From Natronoflexus pectinivorans (lineage in GTDB: Bacteria > Bacteroidota > Bacteroidia > Bacteroidales > Marinilabiliaceae), in assembly GCF_004345615.1 (NCBI RefSeq), contig NZ_SLWK01000016.1, positions 1 to 64,000 on the forward strand: DNA of 64,000 nt. The letters run 5' to 3'. The notes beneath the pieces were generated by a model. The model ran no database searches and had not been told where the DNA came from. It saw only the letters and a list, made by a program, of their open reading frames with translations. Of the stretch, positions 26,640-33,720 are shown piece by piece. Every line of letters starts with the position of its first letter. Position 1 is the first letter of the stretch. Both the position numbers and the translations under genes were made by a program.

Positions 26640-26970
26640 TATAGCTAATTTGCTGTAAATTAAACAAGTTTAACCCTTTTAGGGTTCTGAACCCGTTGAT
26701 TATCAGTCAGTCGTAAATTTCTTTATGGTTATTCAAGTTCAACCACATTCGTGGTTTAAAGCCTGAAAGGAGCCATAATAAAGTATTTCTCACACAGGAA
26801 AGTGACTGAAAAGCGAGTTCCATGTGGCCAATGAAAAACAAATTATAGACACATGAAAGGCTTAAATGTAAATAGTCGCGGGTGCTAACCCGGGGCTAAA
26901 GGTAGATTTTATATTCAGGGGCAACCCTGAAAAAGGTTGAATATAGTGAGAATTACAAGTGCGAAACTTA
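26640..26970. repeat. array of short degenerate hairpins
   Basis: Gene-free region with spaced small hairpins: AACCC-ttttA-GGGTT, AACCAC-attc-GTGGTT, GGGTGCTAACCCG and TTCAGGGGCAACCCTGAA. Phrases such as gttTAACCC and gttCAACCAC recur at ~80-base steps. This looks like a decayed intergenic repeat array rather than a gene. Confidence 0.45.
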
Positions 26971-26993
26971 AATTAATAATAACAACCACATAA

Positions 26994-27458
26994 ATGAGCA
27001 CTGATAAATCTAAAACAGGGCGATACAATCGCTTGTATGATCAAATAAAAGAATTGGTTTTACCTGTGAACAATCCGGTTTCGCGTATGTCAACCATCAC
27101 TGCGTTACTGCATCATAAAATGAAAGGTTATTTCTGGACCGGATTTTATTTTCTTGATGCGGGAGAATTGATTGTTGGTCCTTACCAGGGGCCGATTGCT
27201 TGCCTCAAACTTAAAAAGAATACTGGGGTTTGCTGGGCCGGCATCAACTCAGGGGAATCGGTCGTTGTTGAGGATGTTCATCAATTTCCAGGTCACATTG
27301 CCTGTTCGTCACTGAGCAACTCAGAAATTGTGGTGCCTGTAAGAAACAGCAACAACGAAGTTGTTGCTGTTCTGGATGTGGACAGTCGTGAATTTGCTAT
27401 GTTTGACGAAACTGATCGCATACATCTTGAAAAAATTGTTGCATTGATTTACATGTAA
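26994..27458 (+). CDS. msrC: free methionine-(R)-sulfoxide reductase (GAF domain)
   Basis: 154-residue single GAF domain with the catalytic cysteines of fRMsr: Cys70 (GPIACLKL), Cys80 (GVCWAG) and Cys104 (HIACSS). Their spacing (10 and 24 residues) is identical to C84/C94/C118 of the E. coli enzyme. It reduces free methionine-R-sulfoxide in the cytoplasm using thioredoxin. It is separated from the following reductase gene by only 3 bases, so it is in one operon with folate genes. Confidence 0.9.
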   Translation: MSTDKSKTGRYNRLYDQIKELVLPVNNPVSRMSTITALLHHKMKGYFWTGFYFLDAGELIVGPYQGPIACLKLKKNTGVCWAGINSGESVVVEDVHQFPGHIACSSLSNSEIVVPVRNSNNEVVAVLDVDSREFAMFDETDRIHLEKIVALIYM

Positions 27459-27461
27459 TAT

Positions 27462-28184
27462 ATGAGAAAAACAGTTCTGATTACCGGAGGAGCACGAAGG
27501 GTAGGAGCCGCTCTTTCACGTTTTTTTGCTCAAAAAGGTTGGAATGTGGTGATTCATTATAATCGCAGCAGTGATGTTGCCAGAGAATTGTCGCAGGAGT
27601 TGTCAGGACTGTTTGCTGATCAGCATTTTCCGGTTGTTCAGTGCGATCTGTCTGAGTTCCCTGAAAAACTGATAGAGTTTTTCAATCAATTACCACAAGA
27701 ACTGAGTTCAATAGATGTAGTGATTAACAACGCATCGGTATTTGATCCGGGATTATTGAGTGAAACAACGCCGGAACTGCTCAAAAGTCAAATGAGCGTC
27801 AATTTTGAGGCACCTCTATTTCTGATGCAGAGCTTTGTTAAGTGTTTTAAATCCGGCGTTATTGTTAATGTTATTGATACAAGGGTAACCGATAACAGTT
27901 TTTCGCATGCAGCATACAGCATATCGAAAAAAGCACTGATGCACCTGACAAAAATGGCTGCATTGGAATGGGCTCCTGATGTCCGGGTAAATGCTGTTGC
28001 TCCGGGGCCGGTTTTGCCTCCACCGGGCAAAACCGATGATTATCTTCATGCAGTAATTAAGGAGACTCCTTTAAAAAAGCAGGTAAAACTTGATAATTTG
28101 TTGGAAAGTGTCTATTTTTTGGTTGAAAATGATTCCATTACCGGCCAGATCATCTTTTGTGATTCCGGAACACATTTAACCTGA
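27462..28184 (+). CDS. short-chain dehydrogenase, FolM/pteridine reductase-like
   Basis: 240-residue SDR. The NADPH motif TGGARRVGAAL has the Arg-Arg that is characteristic of pteridine reductases (TGxxxRxG), with VVINNASVF as the structural motif and the catalytic YSISKKAL (Tyr-x3-Lys). The position before folB and folK supports a role in reducing dihydropteridine or dihydrofolate compounds, like E. coli FolM. Substrate assignment rests on motif and context. Confidence 0.8.
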   Translation: MRKTVLITGGARRVGAALSRFFAQKGWNVVIHYNRSSDVARELSQELSGLFADQHFPVVQCDLSEFPEKLIEFFNQLPQELSSIDVVINNASVFDPGLLSETTPELLKSQMSVNFEAPLFLMQSFVKCFKSGVIVNVIDTRVTDNSFSHAAYSISKKALMHLTKMAALEWAPDVRVNAVAPGPVLPPPGKTDDYLHAVIKETPLKKQVKLDNLLESVYFLVENDSITGQIIFCDSGTHLT

Positions 28185-28188
28185 ATGA

Positions 28189-28539
28189 ATGGCACAAATA
28201 AAAATCAAAAACTTACTGTTGAGAACTCAGATCGGGTTCAATGATCATGAAATAGGGAAGAAACAGGACTTGTTGCTGAATATAACCATTGATTATGACT
28301 TGGCAGGTGAGGAGGTGTCTGATGAACCAAATCAGGCATTGAATTACAGAACCATTTGCAAAGAGGTGATTAGATTGGTTGAAAACGGTCATTTTAACCT
28401 GTTGGAGAAAGTGGCTGAAAAAGTTGCGGCATACATCGTTTCAATTGATAGGGTAAAAGGAGTTTCTCTGGAAGTGGATAAGCCGCACGCCCTGCGTTTT
28501 GCCGAGAGTGTCTCTTTTTCTTTAACAAAAACTAAGTAG
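28189..28539 (+). CDS. folB: dihydroneopterin aldolase
   Basis: 116 residues. The tunnelling-fold pattern is clear: IKIKNLLLRTQIGFNDHEIGKKQDLLLNITIDYD, ALNYRTICKEVIRLVENGHFNLLEKVAEKVAAYI and VSLEVDKPHALRFAESVSF. The Glu in the NLLEKVAE block and the terminal lysine-rich end correspond to active-site regions. It converts dihydroneopterin to 6-hydroxymethyl-dihydropterin and glycolaldehyde in folate synthesis. It begins 4 bases after the SDR gene. Confidence 0.9.
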   Translation: MAQIKIKNLLLRTQIGFNDHEIGKKQDLLLNITIDYDLAGEEVSDEPNQALNYRTICKEVIRLVENGHFNLLEKVAEKVAAYIVSIDRVKGVSLEVDKPHALRFAESVSFSLTKTK

Positions 28540-28549
28540 GAGAAGCGCC

Positions 28550-28924
28550 ATGAACAGAATGATCATCAGCATTGGATCCAACATTGAACCATTTCACCAT
28601 ATTAAGGTGGCACTGGGGAAATTGCAGAATCATTTTGAGGTTTTGTCTGTTTCATCATTGCAAACCACCAAGCCCATTGGCATTGTTGATCAGCAAGATT
28701 TCATTAATGGTGCTGTTTTGGCTACAACGAATGAGGCTAAGAAGAAGGTGAATATCATTCTTAAAAAGATTGAGAACGAAATGGGGCGCGACCGGACAGT
28801 TCCTAAGTTTGGACCACGTAACATTGATTTAGACCTCTTAATCTGGAACGATGAAGTGGTGGACGATGACTATCATACTCGTCCGTTTTTGCAGGAAGCC
28901 GTTAAAGAACTTCAGAGTATTTAA
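28550..28924 (+). CDS. folK: short HPPK-like hydroxymethyl-dihydropterin pyrophosphokinase
   Basis: 124 residues, shorter than the ~160 of E. coli HPPK. Present: the start IISIGSNIEP, ALGKLQ, TKPIGIVDQQDFINGAV and the catalytic core IENEMGRDRTVPKFGPRNIDLDLLIWNDEVVDD (with the metal-binding IDLDLL Asp pair). The C-terminal third that carries the PHPR-type loop is essentially missing, ending FLQEAVKELQSI. It may be a minimal enzyme or a paralogue with reduced activity. Its stop overlaps the end of the convergent DUF4956 gene. Confidence 0.75.
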   Translation: MNRMIISIGSNIEPFHHIKVALGKLQNHFEVLSVSSLQTTKPIGIVDQQDFINGAVLATTNEAKKKVNIILKKIENEMGRDRTVPKFGPRNIDLDLLIWNDEVVDDDYHTRPFLQEAVKELQSI

Positions 28925-29592
28925 TCTTCATCAAAGAACAGGTTAACCTGGTGAACACCTTCAATTTTTCTGAGTTTTGAAACCAGTTCACTTCCCTTTT
29001 GCTGATCTTTTAAATTCACATAATAGGAGTACTCCATAATTTGGTCGTAATCGTCACCAATGGTTTTAACATTTACCAGTTTATGTGTTTTACAGTATTG
29101 CTTAAATGAGTCTCCAAAGGGATTTTCAGGCAGTCCATCGCCTTCGGTAGTGATGTGCATTAAGAATTCTCTTTTCCCCGAAAGGGAAAAGCTAAACTGT
29201 GTAACCAGTAAATAAGCTGATCCAACCATAAACGTTCCTAAAAATGCAATGGCATAGAGTTTTACCCCGGCTGCCAGGCCAATCGCCAGCGCAAAAAATA
29301 TGAACATGATGTCCGATGCGTCTTTAACAGCTGTCCTGAAACGTATGATCGACATGGCTCCAACCATACCAAATGCTCTGGCCAGATTGTTTCCAATTAC
29401 CATGATGACAATGGCTGTGATCATGGTCAGCATGATGATAGAGATGGTGAATGCCGAAGAATAATTTAATCCTTTATATGTGTGTTTGTATAGTAAGGCA
29501 ATAATAAAACCACAGGTCATTGCCACCAATACGTTGGCAAATACATCCCGGGCAGTTATACTAAATGTGAAAATCGATTGAATATCTTCCAT
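28921..29592 (-). CDS. DUF4956 membrane protein
   Basis: 223 residues. Four membrane helices in the first ~150 residues, with the family motif ARAFGMVGAMSIIRFRTAVKDASDIMFIFFALAIGLAAG, are followed by a cytoplasmic ferredoxin-like domain (~150-223). DUF4956 proteins commonly pair with VTC-domain polyphosphate-polymerase-like proteins, as here. They are thought to form part of a membrane polymer-synthesis or surface assembly machine; the function is not known. Confidence 0.82.
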   Translation of the reverse strand: MEDIQSIFTFSITARDVFANVLVAMTCGFIIALLYKHTYKGLNYSSAFTISIIMLTMITAIVIMVIGNNLARAFGMVGAMSIIRFRTAVKDASDIMFIFFALAIGLAAGVKLYAIAFLGTFMVGSAYLLVTQFSFSLSGKREFLMHITTEGDGLPENPFGDSFKQYCKTHKLVNVKTIGDDYDQIMEYSYYVNLKDQQKGSELVSKLRKIEGVHQVNLFFDED

Positions 29593-29607
29593 TCTGATGT
29601 TGTTGTT

Positions 29608-30348
29608 TTAATAGGTAAGCTTGCGATTATACTTGCTTACATCGTATCCAATGGTATATTTTGAAATGGCATCGTTACGGAGTTTGAACTCCTGTACCAG
29701 CGAACGTGCCCATATGGGCATTTCGTTGGTGAAATATTTTATTTCAAGAACAAAGTGGTTGTTAAACAGTCTTTTAAGATGCTTGTCTTCGTATAAAGCA
29801 TCAAGTTTTGGGTAAACCTTGCTTCTGATGTTCTTATCAAATGTAATTCTTACGCCGGCATCTATTTTTCCCTGGTATGCTTCTCTTTCATAGACTATCA
29901 GATTACTGGGGCGGTACTGTTTTTTCTTCAAATGGAAGAAAAAACGTTTTGCATCGTCCAGTGCCTCTTTTCTGCTTCCCGTAATGATGTAGTCTTCCAG
30001 TCGTGAGTATTTCATCATATCCTCCAAATCTTTATAAAGAAGAGTGGAACGATGCTTTTTTATGCGATTGCCTATTTTTCGTTTAATCTCCAGGATAACT
30101 TTACTCTTATCATTGAGCGTGTCATAACCTCTGATGCGCAGTTTACGTCTCAGTTTTATTCCACTGTCCTTTTGCGTATAGCATTCCATGTCCAGAGAGT
30201 CCAGATAGATGCTGCGGACAGTATATTGATGTAAGCCATGTTGATTTGGATGAGCATATTTGTCGGGCACTACAAATGGCATCAAACGCTTGCGCAATGC
30301 ATCCATTTGCTCATTCGGTACCAAATATTTACGCTCGTATCTAAGCAT
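29608..30348 (-). CDS. VTC-domain polyphosphate polymerase-like protein
   Basis: 246-residue triphosphate tunnel metalloenzyme of the VTC type. Tunnel residues look intact: RYERKYLVP, SIYLDSLDMECY, IKLRRKLRIRGY, VILEIKRKIGNRIKKHR, VYEREAYQG, VRITFDKNIR and VLEIKYFTNEMPIWARSLVQEFKL. In yeast Vtc4 this fold makes polyphosphate from ATP. It lies between HlyD (5-base gap) and DUF4956 (15-base gap), so it is membrane-associated by context. The substrate in bacteria remains unclear. Confidence 0.85.
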   Translation of the reverse strand: MLRYERKYLVPNEQMDALRKRLMPFVVPDKYAHPNQHGLHQYTVRSIYLDSLDMECYTQKDSGIKLRRKLRIRGYDTLNDKSKVILEIKRKIGNRIKKHRSTLLYKDLEDMMKYSRLEDYIITGSRKEALDDAKRFFFHLKKKQYRPSNLIVYEREAYQGKIDAGVRITFDKNIRSKVYPKLDALYEDKHLKRLFNNHFVLEIKYFTNEMPIWARSLVQEFKLRNDAISKYTIGYDVSKYNRKLTY

Positions 30349-30353
30349 TACAA

Positions 30354-31430
30354 TTAGTTGTGATAAATGTTTTTACTCATTCTGATTAGGTACTGCGCCA
30401 GTGAAATATTCCCGTAATCGATCCGTGCATTTACTTTCAGGTTAGGGCGCAGTTCTCCATCTGGATTTTCAAAAATGGCTGTCACAAATACTGCCTGCCG
30501 CTGGTTGATATGCTCTATATTATCATCTATATGGATGATATTCCCCGAAATGGAATTTCCTATATTATCAATGATTACTGCCATTCCATCTGTCACATAG
30601 TCCAAGTTGTAAACTTCAACAGGCATCAACAAAACCATTTGCTGGTTTTGTATAACTCGCATGAGGGTTTCATTGCTGGTTGTGTTTCTTATTCCTGAAG
30701 AAACTGTGCCCGAAATAGGAGAGGTGATGAAAAATGCATCAAGTCTTTGGTTCACATTTTCAATCTGTTCATTGATGGCTCCTATAACGGCTTCTACTCT
30801 TTCTACTTCCTCGCGCTTTGCCCCCGATGTAAGCACTTCATAATTGGCTCTGGCTATGTTGATTTGTTGCTTCTTTATGTTGTAGCTGTTTTGAGCCAGT
30901 TCATATTCCTGCAGTGCAATGACGTTTTCTTCATAGAGGGATTGTGTCCGTTCCCAGAGTTTTTTCTCTGTTTCGTATTCGGTTTGAGCCAAAATCATTT
31001 GCTGATAAGCAGCTGCAATTCTTTCAGGAGTTTCGCCCGTTAGGGTTATTTGCTTCATCCTCATTTGTTCTTCCAGGTTGCCTTTTAACTCCAAAAGCTT
31101 GAAATATTCCAGGTGAGAATGAATTTTTCCAATGGTATCGCCGGCAGTAATTTTTCCTCTCTGGTTTATCTCGGGAAACTTCCTGAATTCAACGTGATCG
31201 CCACGTTGAAATTCGGTGGCTGAGAATTTTGGGATGGTGTTGGTTCTGTTATCTTTAAGAGTGTTTACAATGGTTCCGTCAAATGATTTCTCCAAACGCC
31301 ACTCCATTACGGGCAGCAAAACCCCATTTGTATTAATGGTGTACGGTATTTTAATATAAAATGTTACTGGTATTAAAAGTAGAAAAAATACTATAACAAT
31401 AATTGGTCTCAGACCCTTTCCAATATTCAT
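30354..31430 (-). CDS. HlyD-family periplasmic adaptor (membrane fusion protein)
   Basis: 358 residues. One N-terminal membrane helix (IIVIVFFLLLIPVTFYIKIPY), a barrel-sandwich lipoyl-like domain, a long helical hairpin (~120-235; RIAAAYQQMILAQTEYETEKKLWERTQ and ALQEYELAQNSYNIKKQQI), and a beta-barrel region with FFITSPISGTVSSGI. It resembles adaptors of type I secretion or ABC/RND efflux. No ABC or RND pump and no TolC gene is adjacent; its partners are the VTC and DUF4956 proteins. A TATTTTTG -7 box on its strand lies at 31474-31481. Confidence 0.82.
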   Translation of the reverse strand: MNIGKGLRPIIVIVFFLLLIPVTFYIKIPYTINTNGVLLPVMEWRLEKSFDGTIVNTLKDNRTNTIPKFSATEFQRGDHVEFRKFPEINQRGKITAGDTIGKIHSHLEYFKLLELKGNLEEQMRMKQITLTGETPERIAAAYQQMILAQTEYETEKKLWERTQSLYEENVIALQEYELAQNSYNIKKQQINIARANYEVLTSGAKREEVERVEAVIGAINEQIENVNQRLDAFFITSPISGTVSSGIRNTTSNETLMRVIQNQQMVLLMPVEVYNLDYVTDGMAVIIDNIGNSISGNIIHIDDNIEHINQRQAVFVTAIFENPDGELRPNLKVNARIDYGNISLAQYLIRMSKNIYHN

Positions 31431-31888
31431 CCCGTATGTTTGTGGTTTGATTTTAATGAGATGCGAAAATAGTCAAAAATACTCCCTTAAGCAAATATCC
31501 ATGTATAGATGTTAAGTAATTGTTAAATTTGTATTACATTTTTTTAAATCCATGACCATCCAGAAGAAGAGGGGTCCATTTTTCTTTTAACCTAATAGAA
31601 CTTAATGTATCGGATTTGATCCCTCGGTAAATAATTAAAAACAAGCCAGGTATCTTGTTACAGCATTGTTGATCCCTTTTTAATCGACCGTAAAATGTAG
31701 TTGGTCAAATTGTTCTTCTGTTTCTTGTCTTTATTGTTTACTTTTAATTTGTGATAAATGGAATTGTATCGATAATTGTGCTATGAATAAGTTGACAGTC
31801 ATGCTAAAATAGCAATAGAGCCCAAAAACTACTAAAAAAGCGGGGCGTACTGAAAAGCTAAATGAGTGTGAATTAAAAAAGGAATAAA
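31431..31888. other. gene-free divergent promoter region
   Basis: AT-rich, between the HlyD and bile-salt-hydrolase-like genes. It holds the minus-strand -7 box TATTTTTG (31474-31481) and a plus-strand TAAATTTG (31524-31531). AAAAAAGGAA precedes the next ATG as a ribosome-binding site. No gene is seen. Confidence 0.4.
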
Positions 31889-32944
31889 ATGAAGACAAGA
31901 AATAAAATTACAAGTATTTCTATGGTTTTGTGTTTGCTAATAGGCTACAGCATAGAATCAGAAGCTTGTACTAGAGTGGTCTACAAAGGACCAAATAATA
32001 CGATTTTAACAGGAAGGACTATGGATTTTTCTATAGAAATACCTGCCAACCAATGGATATTTCCCCGTGGAATGAAACGAAACGGTGAAGTTGGTAAAAA
32101 TTCGATTGAATGGGTATCCAAGTATGGTAGTTTAGGTGTTAGCACATGGGATATCGCCATTGCCGATGGATTGAACGAAAAAGGTTTGGTAGCTAACTTG
32201 CTTTGGTTGGTTGAATCAAACTACCCTACATTCGATAAGGAAGGTGAAACAAAAGGAATGGCTATTTCTCTTTGGGCACAATATGTATTGGATAATTTTG
32301 CAACCGTTGCTGAAGCCGTTGAAGAATTAAGTAAAGAATCATTTGCTATAGTTTCTGATTTTATCCCCGGCACAGACAAATTCACCACAGTGCATTTATC
32401 CATTTCGGATGCCAGTGGCGACAATGCCATTCTTGAATACATCAAAGGGAAATTGGTGATACACCACGACTCATCATACACAGTGATGACCAATGACCCG
32501 CCGTATGAACAACAGTTAGCCATAGCTAAATATTGGGAAAATATTCCGGGCAAAACTTTTCTACCAGGATCAGTAACAGCAGCTGACCGTTTCGTTAGAG
32601 CTTCTTTTTTTATAAACTCCATCCCACAAACTGATAATACAAGAGTGGCCGTAGCCGGGGTTTTTAGTGTGATTAGAAATGTGTCAGTACCATATGGTTT
32701 CGAAATTGAAGGATACCCAAATTTATCTACAACACGTTGGCGCTGTGTCGCAGACCAAAAAGAATTGGTGTATTACTTTGAAACGGCATTAACGCCAAAT
32801 ACATTTTGGGTTGACCTTAAGAAAATTGATTTTAGTGAAAAGGCAGGTGTACGAAAATTGGATTTGTCAGATAATGAAACCTATGCAGGCGAAGTTTCTG
32901 CAAAATTTAAAAAGTCCAAACCATTTCAATTTTTAGGATTGTGA
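31889..32944 (+). CDS. choloylglycine hydrolase/penicillin V acylase family amidase
   Basis: 351 residues, exported. The signal peptide ends at SEA and the mature N-terminus is Cys27 (CTRVVYKGPNNTILTGRTMDFS), the N-terminal nucleophile that attacks linear amides. GRTMDFS carries the conserved Arg and Asp. It resembles bile salt hydrolase, penicillin V acylase and N-acyl homoserine lactone acylase relatives. Outside a gut setting, an acyl-homoserine lactone or N-acyl amino acid substrate is possible. No neighbour helps decide. Confidence 0.85.
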   Translation: MKTRNKITSISMVLCLLIGYSIESEACTRVVYKGPNNTILTGRTMDFSIEIPANQWIFPRGMKRNGEVGKNSIEWVSKYGSLGVSTWDIAIADGLNEKGLVANLLWLVESNYPTFDKEGETKGMAISLWAQYVLDNFATVAEAVEELSKESFAIVSDFIPGTDKFTTVHLSISDASGDNAILEYIKGKLVIHHDSSYTVMTNDPPYEQQLAIAKYWENIPGKTFLPGSVTAADRFVRASFFINSIPQTDNTRVAVAGVFSVIRNVSVPYGFEIEGYPNLSTTRWRCVADQKELVYYFETALTPNTFWVDLKKIDFSEKAGVRKLDLSDNETYAGEVSAKFKKSKPFQFLGL

Positions 32945-32989
32945 ACAAAAATTTGGTTAAGAGATTTTAAGTAGGTGTATTCTATTTTC

Positions 32990-33381
32990 TTTCAGCAATT
33001 ATTGTTTTGTACATTGCATTAGAGTTGACGAAAACCTAGATAAAGATTTTGATTTAACAAAAATAGACCCCATTGATATTGCACATATTGAAGTTATCAA
33101 GAATACTGAAGAAAGCAAGTTATATAATAATGAAAACAGTGGAGTTGTGAAAATCAACACAAAAGAATTTGTTCTCAGTGTACTAATGAGAATGGTTGAT
33201 TAGAAGTCCAAAGATGAGTTCGTTTTGCGTGATTATAATCAATTAAGGATTATCTTTTGTTCATCAATGAAAAGGAAGTTGACTTTGCAAAACTAATTAG
33301 CATTACGACTCCAACAATTGGGAAACAGGAAATTGTAAAATTAAAAGACGAAAAAAGTAAAATAATGATATATTTAAAGTA
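32990..33381 (+). pseudogene. remnant of a TonB-plug-like or BlaR-associated protein
   Basis: There is no start codon, but translation gives VDENLDKDFDLTKIDPIDIAHIEVIKN...SKLYNNENSGVVKINTKEF, the pattern IEVIKxxxAxxLYGxxGxGVVxIxTK seen in TonB plug-like domains appended to Bacteroidota M56/BlaR1-type peptidases. A stop follows at ~33200. After a frame shift, a related piece continues: FINEKEVDFAKLISITTPTIG...KSKIMIYLK to 33381. Two stops and one frameshift make this a decayed gene. Confidence 0.55.
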
Positions 33382-33437
33382 AATAATATTCAACCTCTTT
33401 TTGAGGCTTAAACCGATTTTAGAAATTAATGATTTGA

Positions 33438-33463
33438 ATGATTGCATAAGCAATCATTTTTTT
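33438..33463 (+). terminator. hairpin-T-run terminator
   Basis: ATGATTGC-ATAA-GCAATCAT followed by TTTTTTT. It isolates the upstream remnant from the next promoter, whose -7 box begins in the T-run. Confidence 0.65.
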
Positions 33464-33470
33464 ATCTTTG
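33442..33470 (+). promoter_or_regulatory. promoter of the first TonB receptor gene
   Basis: TTG at 33442-33444, 18 bases, TATCTTTG at 33463-33470, close to the Bacteroidota consensus. The start codon lies ~240 bases downstream, so the mRNA has a long leader. Confidence 0.6.
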
Positions 33471-33473
33471 CAT

Positions 33474-33503
33474 AGTGTTACTAAAATAAAAAAACGTAAC
33501 ACT
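33474..33503. promoter_or_regulatory. predicted NikR operator
   Basis: AGTGTTAC (33474-33481) and GTAACACT (33496-33503) form a perfect inverted repeat. Read as GTGTTA-N16-TAACAC its length and spacing equal the E. coli NikR box (GTATGA-N16-TCATAC, 28 bases). It sits immediately after the -7 box, covering the expected transcription start, a repressor position. A nikR gene is in the same locus (40750-41148). Binding is inferred. Confidence 0.55.
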
Positions 33504-33670
33504 AATTATTCTGCATATTTTATTCGGGAATTATAGAATGCGAATAAGTGAAAAGCTGGATGCACCGTCTGATTGTATGGAATTGAAAGATTTTCGATTT
33601 GTATCAGGGATATGAAACTTAGTTTGGCCTTAATCAATGAAAAATTATTCTTTTCAAAATATTGCAACGT

Positions 33671-33698
33671 TTTGGTTCCCAATTTATCGGGAACCAAA
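33671..33698 (+). promoter_or_regulatory. leader hairpin upstream of the TonB receptor gene
   Basis: TTTGGTTCCC-aatttatc-GGGAACCAAA, a perfect 10-bp stem 22 bases before the start codon. It may control translation or mRNA stability of the receptor. I do not recognise a known riboswitch in the leader. Confidence 0.5.
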
Positions 33699-33720
33699 TA
33701 CTTAAACACATTATTTTCAA

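Noticed and set aside
33506-33709. Minus-strand frame in the leader of the first TonB receptor
   Set aside because: Lies entirely within the leader between a strong promoter and the receptor start; no homology seen.
33504-33720. Cobalamin or NiCo riboswitch in the receptor leader
   Set aside because: I looked for the B12-box and the paired G-rich NiCo pattern and saw neither; only a simple hairpin is present.
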